Of a stretch of DNA of 64,000 bases, positions 16,893-25,761 are shown one piece after another; the stretch's first letter is position 1, and each line of letters starts with the position of its first letter. Source of the stretch: Dongia rigui (GTDB taxonomy: Bacteria; Pseudomonadota; Alphaproteobacteria; Dongiales; Dongiaceae); contig NZ_JAXCLX010000004.1 of assembly GCF_034044635.1 (NCBI RefSeq), positions 310,001-374,000 of the forward strand, written 5' to 3'. The notes below the pieces were generated by a model, which searched no databases, was not told where the DNA came from, and worked only from the letters and a program-made list of their open reading frames with translations. The position numbers and the translations under genes were made by a program.

Positions 16893-17693
16893 ATGTCGCC
16901 AGCGCCCTTCAACGCCCTGATCCTGGCCGGCAATCGTCGCGAAGGCGACAGCGTCGCCGTGCTGGCTGGCGTCACCCACAAGGCGTTGGCACCGATCAAC
17001 GGCGTGCCGATGCTGCTGCGCCTCTATCGCACCTTGCGTTCCGTCGAGGGCGTCGCCGACATCCATGTCTGCATCGATGACGGCGCCCTGCTGGATACGG
17101 TGCCGGAACTGGCGGCCGCGCGCGCCAGCGGCGCCATTAAGGTGGTGGCACCCGAAGCCAGCCCCGCAGCCAGCCTCGGTGCCGCACTCGACATCATTGG
17201 CTTGCAGCATCCGCTCCTCACAACCACTGCCGACCATCCGCTTTTGACGGCGGCCATGGTCTCCCACATGCTGAAAAATGCGCCGGCCGATGCGGAACTG
17301 GCGGTCGGTCTCGCCGAGGCGGAGACGGTGACGGCGGTCTATCCCGAAGCCATTCGGACATTCTATCGCTTCAAAGGCCGACGCTTCAGCGGCTGCAACC
17401 TGTTTCTCGCGCGCGACAGCAATGCCCGCAAGGTCGCCAGCTATTGGCAGCGCATGGAGCGGCATCGGAAGAAACCCTGGCGGCTGGTCCTGGAAGTGGG
17501 GCCATTGGCGCTGCTGCGGATGGCCGTTGGTCGGCTCAGCCTAGACGATGCCTTTCAGCATGTCTCGCGCTTGACTGGCGCCCGCATTCGTCCGGTCCTG
17601 ATGCCCTTCGCCGAGGCGCCGATCGATGTCGACAAGCCCGCCGATTTCGAACTGGTCACCGAAATTCTCCGCCGCCGCGAAGGCGCCGCCTAA
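16893..17693 (+). CDS. cpgD: MobA/GT-A-like nucleotidyltransferase, possible phosphoglycerate cytidylyltransferase
   Basis: A 266-residue single-domain nucleotidyltransferase. The N-terminal ALILAGNRREGD resembles the LxAGxGxR loop, Lys30 is in THKALAPINGVPML, and the metal-binding aspartate is Asp114 in TTADHPLL. Another acidic site, PIDVDKPADFEL, lies near the end. Caulobacter CpgD is a nucleotidyltransferase that makes CDP-glycerate for ceramide phosphoglycerate. A homologue directly behind the ceramide synthase, in a locus with CDP-alcohol phosphotransferases, fits that role well. CTP versus another nucleotide, and glycerate versus another phosphorylated acceptor, cannot be told from the sequence. 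Confidence 0.68.
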   Translation: MSPAPFNALILAGNRREGDSVAVLAGVTHKALAPINGVPMLLRLYRTLRSVEGVADIHVCIDDGALLDTVPELAAARASGAIKVVAPEASPAASLGAALDIIGLQHPLLTTTADHPLLTAAMVSHMLKNAPADAELAVGLAEAETVTAVYPEAIRTFYRFKGRRFSGCNLFLARDSNARKVASYWQRMERHRKKPWRLVLEVGPLALLRMAVGRLSLDDAFQHVSRLTGARIRPVLMPFAEAPIDVDKPADFELVTEILRRREGAA

Positions 17694-17824
17694 CCCTGGC
17701 ATCCGCCGTCACTGGCACAGGGAATTCGCCCTGCCTGCCCCCTTGGCTTCCGCCGCGCCGGCAGACTAGGATTGTCGCAAATGGACCTGTGAAATCAGGC
17801 CTGCCGAATCGATGGAGAGGCGAC

Positions 17825-19135
17825 ATGCAGTACACCGCAAATACGCTCGAAAACCACTGGATGCCCTTCACGTCGAACCGCGACTTCAAGGCCGAGCCGC
17901 GCCTGATGGTCAAGGCCCAGGGCATGCATTACTGGAACCACAAGGGCGAGAAGCTGATCGACGCTTCGTCGGGCCTGTTCTGCTGCGCTGCCGGCCATGG
18001 CCGCACGGAGATCATCGACGCCGTCCATGCCTCGATGAAGGAGATCGACTACACGCCGCATTTCCAGGTCGGGCATCCCTCCTCCTTCGAACTGGCGCAG
18101 AAAGTCGCCAAGATTACCCCGGGTGACCTAGACTACGTCTTCTTTTGCAATTCCGGCTCAGAAGCGGTCGAAACGGCGATCAAGATCGCGCTCGCCTATC
18201 ACGTCGCCAAAGGTGAAGGGCAGCGCACCCGGTTTGTCAGCCGCGAGCGCGCCTATCATGGCGTCAATATCGGCGGCGTTTCACTCTCAGGCATGGTCCG
18301 CAATCGCGAGACGTTCGGCGCCGTCATGCCGGGTGTCGCACACCTGCGGCACACCTGGCAGCCGGAGGCACGTTTCACCCGCGGCCAGCCTGAAAATGGC
18401 GCCGATCTCGCCAATGACCTGCAGCGCTTCATCGACCTCTATGGCCCGAAGTCCATCGCTGCCTGTTTCGTCGAGCCGATTGCGGGGTCGACCGGCGTTC
18501 TCATTCCGCCCAAAGGCTATCTCGAGCGCCTGCGCGAGATCTGCGACAAGAACGGCATCCTGCTGGTGTTCGATGAGGTCATCTGCGGCTTCGGTCGCAC
18601 CGGCAAGGCCTTCGCGGCACAAAGCTTCGGCGTGACGCCTGACATCATCACCATGGCCAAGGCGCTTACCAATGGTGCGTTGCCAATGGGTGCGGTGGCG
18701 GTCAGCGAGAAGATCTATCACACCGTCACCAGTTCGGCGCTGGACGGCGCGGTCGAGTTCTTCCACGGATACACCTATTCGGCCCACCCCGCAGCCTGTG
18801 CCGCCGGCATCGCCGCCCTCGACGTCTACGAGAAGGAAGGCCTGTTCGAGCGCGCGGCCGAAATGTCGCCCTACTTCCTCGATCGCATGTACTCGCTGCA
18901 GAGTGTCAAGGCCGTTACCGACATTCGCGGCTACGGCATGCTGTGCGGCATCGATCTGGCACCGGCAGCGCGCCCCGGTCTGCGCGGCTTCGATGCGACC
19001 AAGCGGCTGTTTGCTAAGGGCCTGCATATCAAGTTCACGGGCGATGCCGGCATTTGCGCCCCGGCACTGGTCGCCACAAAGGCCGATATCGATGAAATTT
19101 GGCGTATCTTCAAGGAAGTCTTCAGCGAATACTGA
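17825..19135 (+). CDS. Omega-amino acid (beta-alanine):pyruvate aminotransferase
   Basis: A 436-residue class III PLP aminotransferase. The opening HWMPFTSNRDFK is characteristic of beta-alanine:pyruvate aminotransferases. NSGSEAVETAIK, FDEVICGFGRTGK and the PLP lysine in TMAKALTNGALPMG follow. The ATG at 17825 has GGAGAGG upstream; a longer open frame to 17444 overlaps the previous gene and is rejected. It converts beta-alanine or related omega-amino acids with pyruvate to the semialdehyde and alanine. Because a sulfite-dehydrogenase-type operon starts 34 bases downstream, taurine is a possible alternative amino donor, but no sulfoacetaldehyde acetyltransferase is in the window. Confidence 0.85.
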   Translation: MQYTANTLENHWMPFTSNRDFKAEPRLMVKAQGMHYWNHKGEKLIDASSGLFCCAAGHGRTEIIDAVHASMKEIDYTPHFQVGHPSSFELAQKVAKITPGDLDYVFFCNSGSEAVETAIKIALAYHVAKGEGQRTRFVSRERAYHGVNIGGVSLSGMVRNRETFGAVMPGVAHLRHTWQPEARFTRGQPENGADLANDLQRFIDLYGPKSIAACFVEPIAGSTGVLIPPKGYLERLREICDKNGILLVFDEVICGFGRTGKAFAAQSFGVTPDIITMAKALTNGALPMGAVAVSEKIYHTVTSSALDGAVEFFHGYTYSAHPAACAAGIAALDVYEKEGLFERAAEMSPYFLDRMYSLQSVKAVTDIRGYGMLCGIDLAPAARPGLRGFDATKRLFAKGLHIKFTGDAGICAPALVATKADIDEIWRIFKEVFSEY

Positions 19136-19169
19136 TGCCCATCACACCAGCTAGGTCACAGATCACCCA

Positions 19170-22082
19170 ATGACCAAGCCACGCTTTCTGGCCGAGAAGA
19201 TCGACGCGCCCGCACCTCGTGCCGGCGAACAGGTCATTGATTATTCGATACCTGCCGATGACGAGGTGAAGACAACCACATGTTACATGTGCGCCTGCCG
19301 CTGTGGCATCAAGGTGCACCTCAAGGACGGCCAGATTCGCTATATCGAGGGCAACCGCGACCATCCGGTGAACAAGGGCGTGCTGTGCGCCAAGGGCTCG
19401 GCCGGCATCATGACCCAGCAGTCGCCAGCCAAGCTCACCAAGCCGCTGAAACGTGTGGGTGAACGTGGCGCCGGCGAATTTGTCGAGATCGAATGGGAGG
19501 AAGCTCTTGCCATTGCGACCGACAGGCTGGCGAAGATTCGGGCGACCGATCCCAAGAGGCTCGCCTTCTTCACGGGGCGCGATCAGAGCCAGGCGCTCAC
19601 CGGCTGGTGGGCGTCGAAATTCGGCACGCCGAATTTTGCCGCCCATGGCGGTTTCTGTTCGGTCAACATGGCGGCGGCCGGCCTCTATTCCCTGGGTGGC
19701 GCCTTCTGGGAATTCGGTGAGCCGGATTGGGAGCGCACGAAGTATTTCCTCATGTTCGGCGTGGCCGAAGACCATGACAGCAATCCGATCAAAATCGGCC
19801 TTGGACAGCTGAAAAGCCGGCCCTCCGACAACCCGGCCAAATTCGTCTCGGTCAATCCGATCCGCACGGGCTATTCCGCAATCGCCGATGAATGGCTCGG
19901 CATCAAGCCCGGTACCGACGGCCTCTTCGTTCTGTCGCTCATTCATGAGCTGCTCCGGAACGACAAAATCGACCTCGATTTCCTGGTGCGCTACACGAAC
20001 GCGCCGTGGCTGGTCATCAACGCGCCGGACACGGAAGAACACGGCCTTATCTATCGCAACCAGGAAGGCGATCCGCTTTGCCTGGATCGCAATACCGGCA
20101 CATTTGTCGACGCGATGCAGCCCGGTATTCGTCCACATCTGGTTGGCCCCGTCAGCTTGCCCGATGGGCGCCCTGCCCGCACGGTCCTCGACCTGCTGGT
20201 CTCGCGCTATCTCGATGATGCCTATGCGCCGGATCGCGTCGCACCGCAGATCGGCATCCCGGCCGAGACCATCCGGCGCATTGCCGCCGAACTGGCGGAC
20301 GTTGCCTTCGAACAGACAATCGAAATCAAGACGCCTTGGACCGATTGGGCCGGCCGCCGCCATGAGAGCTTCATCGGCCGGCCGGTTTCCATGCACGCGA
20401 TGCGCGGCGTCTCGGCGCATTCCAATGGCTTTCAGACGTGTCGCGCCATCCATGTCTTGCAGATGCTGCTGGGCAGCATCGACTGCCCCGGTGGCTGGCG
20501 CTACAAGCCGCCCTTCCCCAAGGTACCTGGATCCGGCCCCACGCCCTCGCCCATGGTCGGCCCCAACCAGCCGCTCACCGGCATGCCGCTCGGCTTCCCC
20601 CAGGGGCCAAAGGATCTGCTGGTCGACACCCTCGGCCAACCGCTCCGCATCGACAAGGCCTATTCCTGGGAGGCGCCTCTGGCCCTCCACGGGTTGATGC
20701 ACATGGTCATTCACAATGCCTGGAAGGGCGATCCCTACACGATCGATACGCTCTTCCTCTATATGGCCAACATGGCCTGGAACTCGTCGATGAACACGGC
20801 GGGTACCATGGACATGTTGAAGGACAAGAACCCGGCGACGGGCGAGTACCGCATCCCCTTCATCATCTACAGCGATGCGTATTATTCCGAGACGGTCGCC
20901 TTCGCCGATCTGGTCCTCCCTGACACCACCTATCTTGAGCGCTGGGACTGCATTTCGCTGCTCGATCGCCCGATCAGCCACGCCGACGCGGCCGGGGACG
21001 CCATTCGGCAACCGATCATCAAGCCAGATCGCGACGTGCGGGCATTCCAGGACGTCTTACTCGACTTGGGCACAAGGCTGAAATTGCCTGGCATGGTGAG
21101 CGAGGATGGCAGCGCGCTCTATCCGGGGGGCTTGCGCGACTACATCCTGAAGCATGAACGCAAGCCCGGTATCGGCATGTTGAGTGGCTTCCGCGGCGAC
21201 GGCACGGAGGAAGGGCGCGGGAAGCCGAACCCCGACCAGCTCGATCGCTACATTGCCAATGGCTGCTTCCACAAGATGGTCATCCCGGAGAATGCGCGCT
21301 TCAACCGCTTTGGCAATCTCGATTACCTGAAATGGGCGACCGCGCGCGGCCTGATCGACAATCCGGACCCGATGGTCCTGCAGCTCTATTCCGAGCCGAT
21401 GCGGCGTTTCCAGCTCGCCGCCGAAGGCTTCGGCGACCGGCAGCCGGCCAATGAGCATGATGCCGCCCGCATTCGCGCCTTCGCCGATCCGCTGCCGATC
21501 TGGTACCCGCCCTTTGGCGAAGCTGAAACGGATGACGGTTTCCCGCTGCACGCGCTGACGCAGCGGCCGATGCATATGTACCATTCCTGGGGTACGCAGA
21601 ATGTGTGGCTGCGCCAGTTGCAGGCACGCAACCCGCTCTTCGTGCATCACACAACGGCGGCTGAGCTCGATTTGACGGATGGCGATTGGGTCTGGATCGA
21701 AAGCGCCCATGGCAAGGTGAAGGCCGAAGTCAAACTAATGGATGGCGTGCACCCGGGCACGGTCTGGACCTGGAACGCCATCGGCAAGCGCAAGGGCGCC
21801 TGGAATCTTGTGCCGCAAGCACCGGAGGCTAAATCCGGCTTCCTGCTCAACCATGTCATCAGTGAGTTGCTGCCACCGCGCGAGGACGGTTATCGATATA
21901 CGAATTCGGACCCGATCACCGGCCAGGCGGCCTGGTTCGATCTCAAGATCAAGCTGAGGAAATGTTCGGTCGAAGAATTCGGTATGACGGAGCCGAGCTT
22001 TGCGGCGCAGCCGCAACGCGGCCCGACCCCGGAACGGACCGTTCGCTATGGCGCCCCTCTTAAGAAGGGGGCTGCGGAATGA
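19170..22082 (+). CDS. soeA: Molybdopterin oxidoreductase catalytic subunit, SoeA-like
   Basis: A 970-residue DMSO-reductase-family enzyme. The N-terminal [4Fe-4S] ligands are Cys38, Cys41, Cys45 and Cys73. The likely Mo ligand is Cys163 in HGGFCSVN, and the molybdopterin-binding C-terminal domain ends around residue 960. No twin-arginine signal is present, so the enzyme faces the cytoplasm, which matches SoeA of the cytoplasmic sulfite:quinone oxidoreductase and not periplasmic polysulfide or thiosulfate reductases. An iron-sulfur subunit and a membrane anchor follow in the SoeABC order. Sulfite as substrate is inferred from architecture and size; other oxyanion or sulfur substrates are possible. 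Confidence 0.75.
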   Translation: MTKPRFLAEKIDAPAPRAGEQVIDYSIPADDEVKTTTCYMCACRCGIKVHLKDGQIRYIEGNRDHPVNKGVLCAKGSAGIMTQQSPAKLTKPLKRVGERGAGEFVEIEWEEALAIATDRLAKIRATDPKRLAFFTGRDQSQALTGWWASKFGTPNFAAHGGFCSVNMAAAGLYSLGGAFWEFGEPDWERTKYFLMFGVAEDHDSNPIKIGLGQLKSRPSDNPAKFVSVNPIRTGYSAIADEWLGIKPGTDGLFVLSLIHELLRNDKIDLDFLVRYTNAPWLVINAPDTEEHGLIYRNQEGDPLCLDRNTGTFVDAMQPGIRPHLVGPVSLPDGRPARTVLDLLVSRYLDDAYAPDRVAPQIGIPAETIRRIAAELADVAFEQTIEIKTPWTDWAGRRHESFIGRPVSMHAMRGVSAHSNGFQTCRAIHVLQMLLGSIDCPGGWRYKPPFPKVPGSGPTPSPMVGPNQPLTGMPLGFPQGPKDLLVDTLGQPLRIDKAYSWEAPLALHGLMHMVIHNAWKGDPYTIDTLFLYMANMAWNSSMNTAGTMDMLKDKNPATGEYRIPFIIYSDAYYSETVAFADLVLPDTTYLERWDCISLLDRPISHADAAGDAIRQPIIKPDRDVRAFQDVLLDLGTRLKLPGMVSEDGSALYPGGLRDYILKHERKPGIGMLSGFRGDGTEEGRGKPNPDQLDRYIANGCFHKMVIPENARFNRFGNLDYLKWATARGLIDNPDPMVLQLYSEPMRRFQLAAEGFGDRQPANEHDAARIRAFADPLPIWYPPFGEAETDDGFPLHALTQRPMHMYHSWGTQNVWLRQLQARNPLFVHHTTAAELDLTDGDWVWIESAHGKVKAEVKLMDGVHPGTVWTWNAIGKRKGAWNLVPQAPEAKSGFLLNHVISELLPPREDGYRYTNSDPITGQAAWFDLKIKLRKCSVEEFGMTEPSFAAQPQRGPTPERTVRYGAPLKKGAAE

Positions 22083-22837
22083 CCTCCCTCCCCGCTGAAC
22101 CGGCCACACGACGCCTGGGGCTGGTCATCGATCTCGATATCTGTGTCGGGTGCCATGCCTGCGCCGTCAACTGCAAGGAATGGAACGCCGGCGGCCACAT
22201 GGCGCCGTTGACCGATTTCGATGCGTTTGGGGAAAAGCCGAGCGGCGTCTGGTTCAACCGTATCCACACCTTCGAAGCCGGCGAAGGTGCCGACGGCCGC
22301 ACGGTGCATTTCCCAAAATCCTGTCTGCATTGCGAGAAGCCGGATTGCGTGACGGTCTGCCCGACCGGCGCTTCCTTCAAGCGCGCGGAAGACGGCATCG
22401 TGCTGGTGAACGAGGATTTCTGCATCGGCTGCAAGCTTTGCTCCTGGGCCTGTCCCTATGGCGCGCGCGAGTTCGACGAAGACGTCGGGGTGATGAAGAA
22501 GTGCACGCTCTGCATCGATCGCATCTATAACGAAACGCTCGACGCCGTGGAGCGCGTCCCCGTTTGCGTCTCCACCTGTCCGGTCGGTGCCCGGCATTTC
22601 GGCGATCTCGGCGATCCCGCCTCCAGCGTCTCCCAATTGGTGGCAGAGCGCGAGGGCTACGACCTGATGCCCGAGATGGGCTATCGCCCCACCAACAAGT
22701 ATCTGCCGCCGCGGCCGCGAAAGGTCGGCACCGCGGCGTCTGCGGGGACGTCCTGCGCCACCACGCCGGCAACGGAACAGTCTGATCTCTCGACCCATCC
22801 CTTCCTGCGCTGGGTCGACCGGCTGCTGACGCGCTGA
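22079..22837 (+). CDS. soeB: Four-cluster iron-sulfur subunit, SoeB-like
   Basis: A 252-residue ferredoxin-type electron-transfer subunit. Four cysteine groups are visible: CVGCHACAVNC, CLHCEKPDCVTVC, CIGCKLCSWAC and CTLC...CVSTC, as expected for four [4Fe-4S] clusters. The start overlaps the soeA stop (ATGA). It would carry electrons between the molybdenum subunit and the membrane anchor. The last 50 residues are an Ala/Thr-rich tail of unknown role. Confidence 0.85.
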   Translation: MTSLPAEPATRRLGLVIDLDICVGCHACAVNCKEWNAGGHMAPLTDFDAFGEKPSGVWFNRIHTFEAGEGADGRTVHFPKSCLHCEKPDCVTVCPTGASFKRAEDGIVLVNEDFCIGCKLCSWACPYGAREFDEDVGVMKKCTLCIDRIYNETLDAVERVPVCVSTCPVGARHFGDLGDPASSVSQLVAEREGYDLMPEMGYRPTNKYLPPRPRKVGTAASAGTSCATTPATEQSDLSTHPFLRWVDRLLTR

Positions 22838-22843
22838 GGCCGC

Positions 22844-23779
22844 ATGTATCCAGCCTATTCCGTCATCTTCTTCACCAGCGCTTCCGGCGCTGGCTACGCG
22901 TTGCTGGCTCTCCTCAACCTGCTGGCGTTGTTTGGCCTCCTGCCGGCTGAAAGATGGCTGGGCCTCACCGGCTTCCTTGTCGGACTGATTGCCGTTACCG
23001 CCGGCCTCCTCTCCTCCACCTATCATCTCGGCCGCCCAGAGCGCGCCTGGCGGGCCTTTTCGCAATGGCGCTCGTCCTGGCTGTCGCGCGAGGGCGTCCT
23101 CGCCGTGGTGACCTTTGCCCCGGCCGGCATCACGGCCTTGGGCTGGGTCTTTTGGGAGCAGATCTGGTGGTTCCCGGCGATTATCTTGATCGCCTGCACG
23201 GTGGCCACGATCTGTGCGACGGCCATGATCTATGCCAGCTTGAAGACGATCCGGCGCTGGAACAATGGCTGGACCTTGCCCGGCTATCTCGGCATGGGCC
23301 TGGCCAGCGGCAGCCTGTGGCTCTGCCTGCTATGCGCCTTGTTCGGACTCGAAACGCGCCTCCCCAGCCTGCTTGCCATCGCCATGGTCGCCATTGCTGC
23401 CGGGATCAAGCTCGGCTACTGGCGTTTCGTCGATGGCGATATCGGGGCATCTACGGCGGGATCTGCAACCGGCCTCGGTCGGTTCGGCAAGGTGCGACTC
23501 TTTGCGGCTCCGCATACGGAGGAGAACTATCTCCTCAAGGAAATGGGCTTCAAGGTTGCCCGCAAGCATGCGCAAAAGCTGCGGCGGATTGCATCGCGTG
23601 GCGCCTTCGCCGTTCCGCTGATCGCGGTCCTGCTGGCCTTGGCTGTTCCGACTGCCGGTCCGTGGCTGATGGTCGTCGCCGTGTTGGCGAATGCGATCGG
23701 CACCGTCACCGAACGTTGGCTTTTCTTTGCCGAAGCGCGCCATGTCGTGACGCTCTATTACGGAGCCGACGCCGCCTAG
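22844..23779 (+). CDS. soeC: DmsC/NrfD-type membrane anchor, SoeC-like
   Basis: A 311-residue integral membrane protein with about eight hydrophobic segments, starting 6 bases after soeB. It belongs to the DmsC group of quinone-reactive anchors and would link the SoeAB electron chain to the quinone pool. The stop overlaps the convergent pleD gene by 4 bases, so no room for a terminator exists between them. Confidence 0.82.
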   Translation: MYPAYSVIFFTSASGAGYALLALLNLLALFGLLPAERWLGLTGFLVGLIAVTAGLLSSTYHLGRPERAWRAFSQWRSSWLSREGVLAVVTFAPAGITALGWVFWEQIWWFPAIILIACTVATICATAMIYASLKTIRRWNNGWTLPGYLGMGLASGSLWLCLLCALFGLETRLPSLLAIAMVAIAAGIKLGYWRFVDGDIGASTAGSATGLGRFGKVRLFAAPHTEENYLLKEMGFKVARKHAQKLRRIASRGAFAVPLIAVLLALAVPTAGPWLMVVAVLANAIGTVTERWLFFAEARHVVTLYYGADAA

Positions 23780-25158
23780 AGCAGTGCGCTGGGGTCAGCG
23801 ATCACTTGGTTGCGGCCGTTCTGCTTGGCCCGGTAGAGCGCCGCATCGGCGATTTTCAACAGTTCCTCGCCGGGAATGACCTTGGTCGTCGCGGCAAGTC
23901 CGATCGACACGGTCACCGACAATTCGCTGTTCGGCGCCCCATCCACCTTCATCGGCGTATCCGAGACTCGCCGGCAGAGACGCTCGGCGACCTTGAGTGC
24001 CGATTGGCCATCCGTGTCAGGCAGCAGGCAGACGAATTCCTCGCCGCCGGTACGCGCCACCATGTCGAAGTTGCGCATCGCGGCAGTTGCCCGCTGAGCA
24101 AACTGCTTCAGCACCTCGTCGCCGGCGGCATGGCCATAGCTGTCATTCACGTTCTTGAAGCGATCGAGATCGCAGACCAGAACACTCAGCGCCTTGCCAC
24201 TGTCCTTCACCCGGTCCATCAGGCCTTCAAGATGACGCATCGCATAGCGCCGGTTGTAAAGCCCGGTGAGGCTATCCGTCAGCGCCAGCGACAGGCTGCG
24301 CTCGTAATTGGCGCGCAGGCGGTCCTGGTAGCGGCGCCGCCGCACCTGGATGCGCACGCGCGCCAACAACTCGTTGGGATCGATCGGCTTCATCAGATAA
24401 TCGCTGGCGCCGATATCGAGGCCCTTGATGAGCCGCGGCATGTCGAATTCCTCGACGATGAGGAGGATCGGAACCTGCCGCGTTTCTTCCTGCGATCTGA
24501 GATGCGAGCACAGGCGCAGGCCATCTTCGCCACCCACCTGGATATTGGTGATGATGAGGTCGAAGCGTTTGCTCGCCGCCAGTTCCTGTGCCTTGGCGAG
24601 GCTGTCGGTCACTTCGACATTGTCCTCGTCCTTGGCGAGTACCTGGACCACGCGCTGGGCGGCCGGCGCAAAGCTCTCGACCAGGAGGACCGAGGCCTTC
24701 CGATCTTCATTCACCTCGGGCTCATTGGAACCCAGCAGATCGAACTGGCCGGACGTCTGCTCGCGCATACGCCATTCGTCCATGATCATCTTGAGACGAA
24801 CAAGCGAGCGGACACGGGCAAAGAGCGCCAGATCATTGACCGGCTTGGTCAGGAAGTCGTCGGCCCCGGCCTCCAACCCGCGCACCCGGTCGCTGGGGTC
24901 GCTGAGGGCCGTCACCATCACGACGGGCAGGAAATGCGTCTTCGGGTTGGCGCGAATGCGCGCGCAGACCTCAAAGCCATCCATTTCCGGCATCATGACG
25001 TCGAGCAGGACGATATCAGGTATTTGCTTGTCGATGAGTTCGAGCGCTTCTTTGCCGCTCGCGGCACTGACAACTTCGAAATATTCGGCTGCCAACTTTG
25101 CTTCAAGCAAGCGGACATTCGCCGGAATGTCGTCGACGACCAGAATGCGAGCGGACAT
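23776..25158 (-). CDS. pleD: PleD-like response regulator (REC-REC-GGDEF)
   Basis: A 460-residue diguanylate cyclase with two receiver domains. REC1 (residues 4-118) has the phosphoacceptor Asp in LLDVMMPEMDG. REC2 (about 152-270) lacks the usual Asp, having TNIQVGGEDG, as in adaptor receivers. The GGDEF domain (290-455) carries RTGGEEFVCLLP, and the upstream RNFD five residues earlier is an intact product-inhibition I-site. It therefore probably makes cyclic di-GMP upon phosphorylation. It follows divK by 17 bases, the same order as the Caulobacter divK-pleD operon that controls polar development. Confidence 0.92.
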   Translation of the reverse strand: MSARILVVDDIPANVRLLEAKLAAEYFEVVSAASGKEALELIDKQIPDIVLLDVMMPEMDGFEVCARIRANPKTHFLPVVMVTALSDPSDRVRGLEAGADDFLTKPVNDLALFARVRSLVRLKMIMDEWRMREQTSGQFDLLGSNEPEVNEDRKASVLLVESFAPAAQRVVQVLAKDEDNVEVTDSLAKAQELAASKRFDLIITNIQVGGEDGLRLCSHLRSQEETRQVPILLIVEEFDMPRLIKGLDIGASDYLMKPIDPNELLARVRIQVRRRRYQDRLRANYERSLSLALTDSLTGLYNRRYAMRHLEGLMDRVKDSGKALSVLVCDLDRFKNVNDSYGHAAGDEVLKQFAQRATAAMRNFDMVARTGGEEFVCLLPDTDGQSALKVAERLCRRVSDTPMKVDGAPNSELSVTVSIGLAATTKVIPGEELLKIADAALYRAKQNGRNQVIADPSALL

Positions 25159-25175
25159 TTAATCAGCCAGCCGCG

Positions 25176-25583
25176 TTATTGCAGGAAACGATCGACGGTC
25201 TCCAGAAACTGGACGACGGAAATCGGCTTGGCGATATAGGCCTCGCACCCACCCTCGCGGATCTTCTCCTCATCACCCTTCATGGCGAAGGCCGTGACGG
25301 CGATGATCGGAATCGCGCGCAGGTTGTCGTCTTCCTTGATCCACTTGGTGACTTCCAGGCCCGAGACCTCGGGCAATTGGATATCCATCAGAATCAGGTC
25401 GGGCTTGTGCTGGCGCGCCAGTTTCAATGCGTCCATGCCATCCTTGGTCTGCAGGATGTTGTAACCCTGCGCCTGGATGAGATCGTGGAAAAGCTTCATA
25501 TTGAGTTCGTTGTCCTCGACGATCAGGATCGTCTTCGACGCCGCCTTCTTGCGCTTTTCTTCGGACGTTAGCTGGTCTGCCAT
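25176..25583 (-). CDS. divK: Single-domain response regulator DivK
   Basis: A 135-residue receiver-only protein. [14 protein letters not shown], the phosphoacceptor in [14 protein letters not shown], Thr in [11 protein letters not shown] and Lys in YIAKPIS complete the active site. The ATG at 25583 has TGGGAGG upstream; a longer frame from 25619 lacks support. In Caulobacter DivK relays signals from DivJ/PleC to CckA and CtrA. Adjacent pleD supports this assignment. An N-terminal basic extension of about 15 residues is unlike the very short Caulobacter protein. Confidence 0.88.
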   Translation of the reverse strand: MADQLTSEEKRKKAASKTILIVEDNELNMKLFHDLIQAQGYNILQTKDGMDALKLARQHKPDLILMDIQLPEVSGLEVTKWIKEDDNLRAIPIIAVTAFAMKGDEEKIREGGCEAYIAKPISVVQFLETVDRFLQ

Positions 25584-25761
25584 AAAACCTCCCACCGGCC
25601 CAGACACCGGCACCCCCACACCGACTCCATTAAGTCGGCATAAATGTCACTCGACCCTATTCCCGCCGACTTTTCAATGCCATATTAGTAAATCTTCGAC
25701 GAAAATTCCAAGGTGAATCCGATCGTCGTTAAGAATTGCGGCACGTCCTGGGAGCGCGGCA

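Noticed and set aside
17444-17824. N-terminal extension of the omega-aminotransferase
   Set aside because: It overlaps the nucleotidyltransferase gene and lacks conserved sequence. The ATG at 17825 has a good ribosome-binding site and starts at the family's usual HWMPF region.
19122-21011. 629-codon minus-strand frame opposite soeA
   Set aside because: It is a GC-rich shadow of the molybdoenzyme gene and lacks any domain.
22954-25239. 761-codon plus-strand frame
   Set aside because: It runs out of frame through soeC and antisense through pleD and divK, all of which have complete family motifs.
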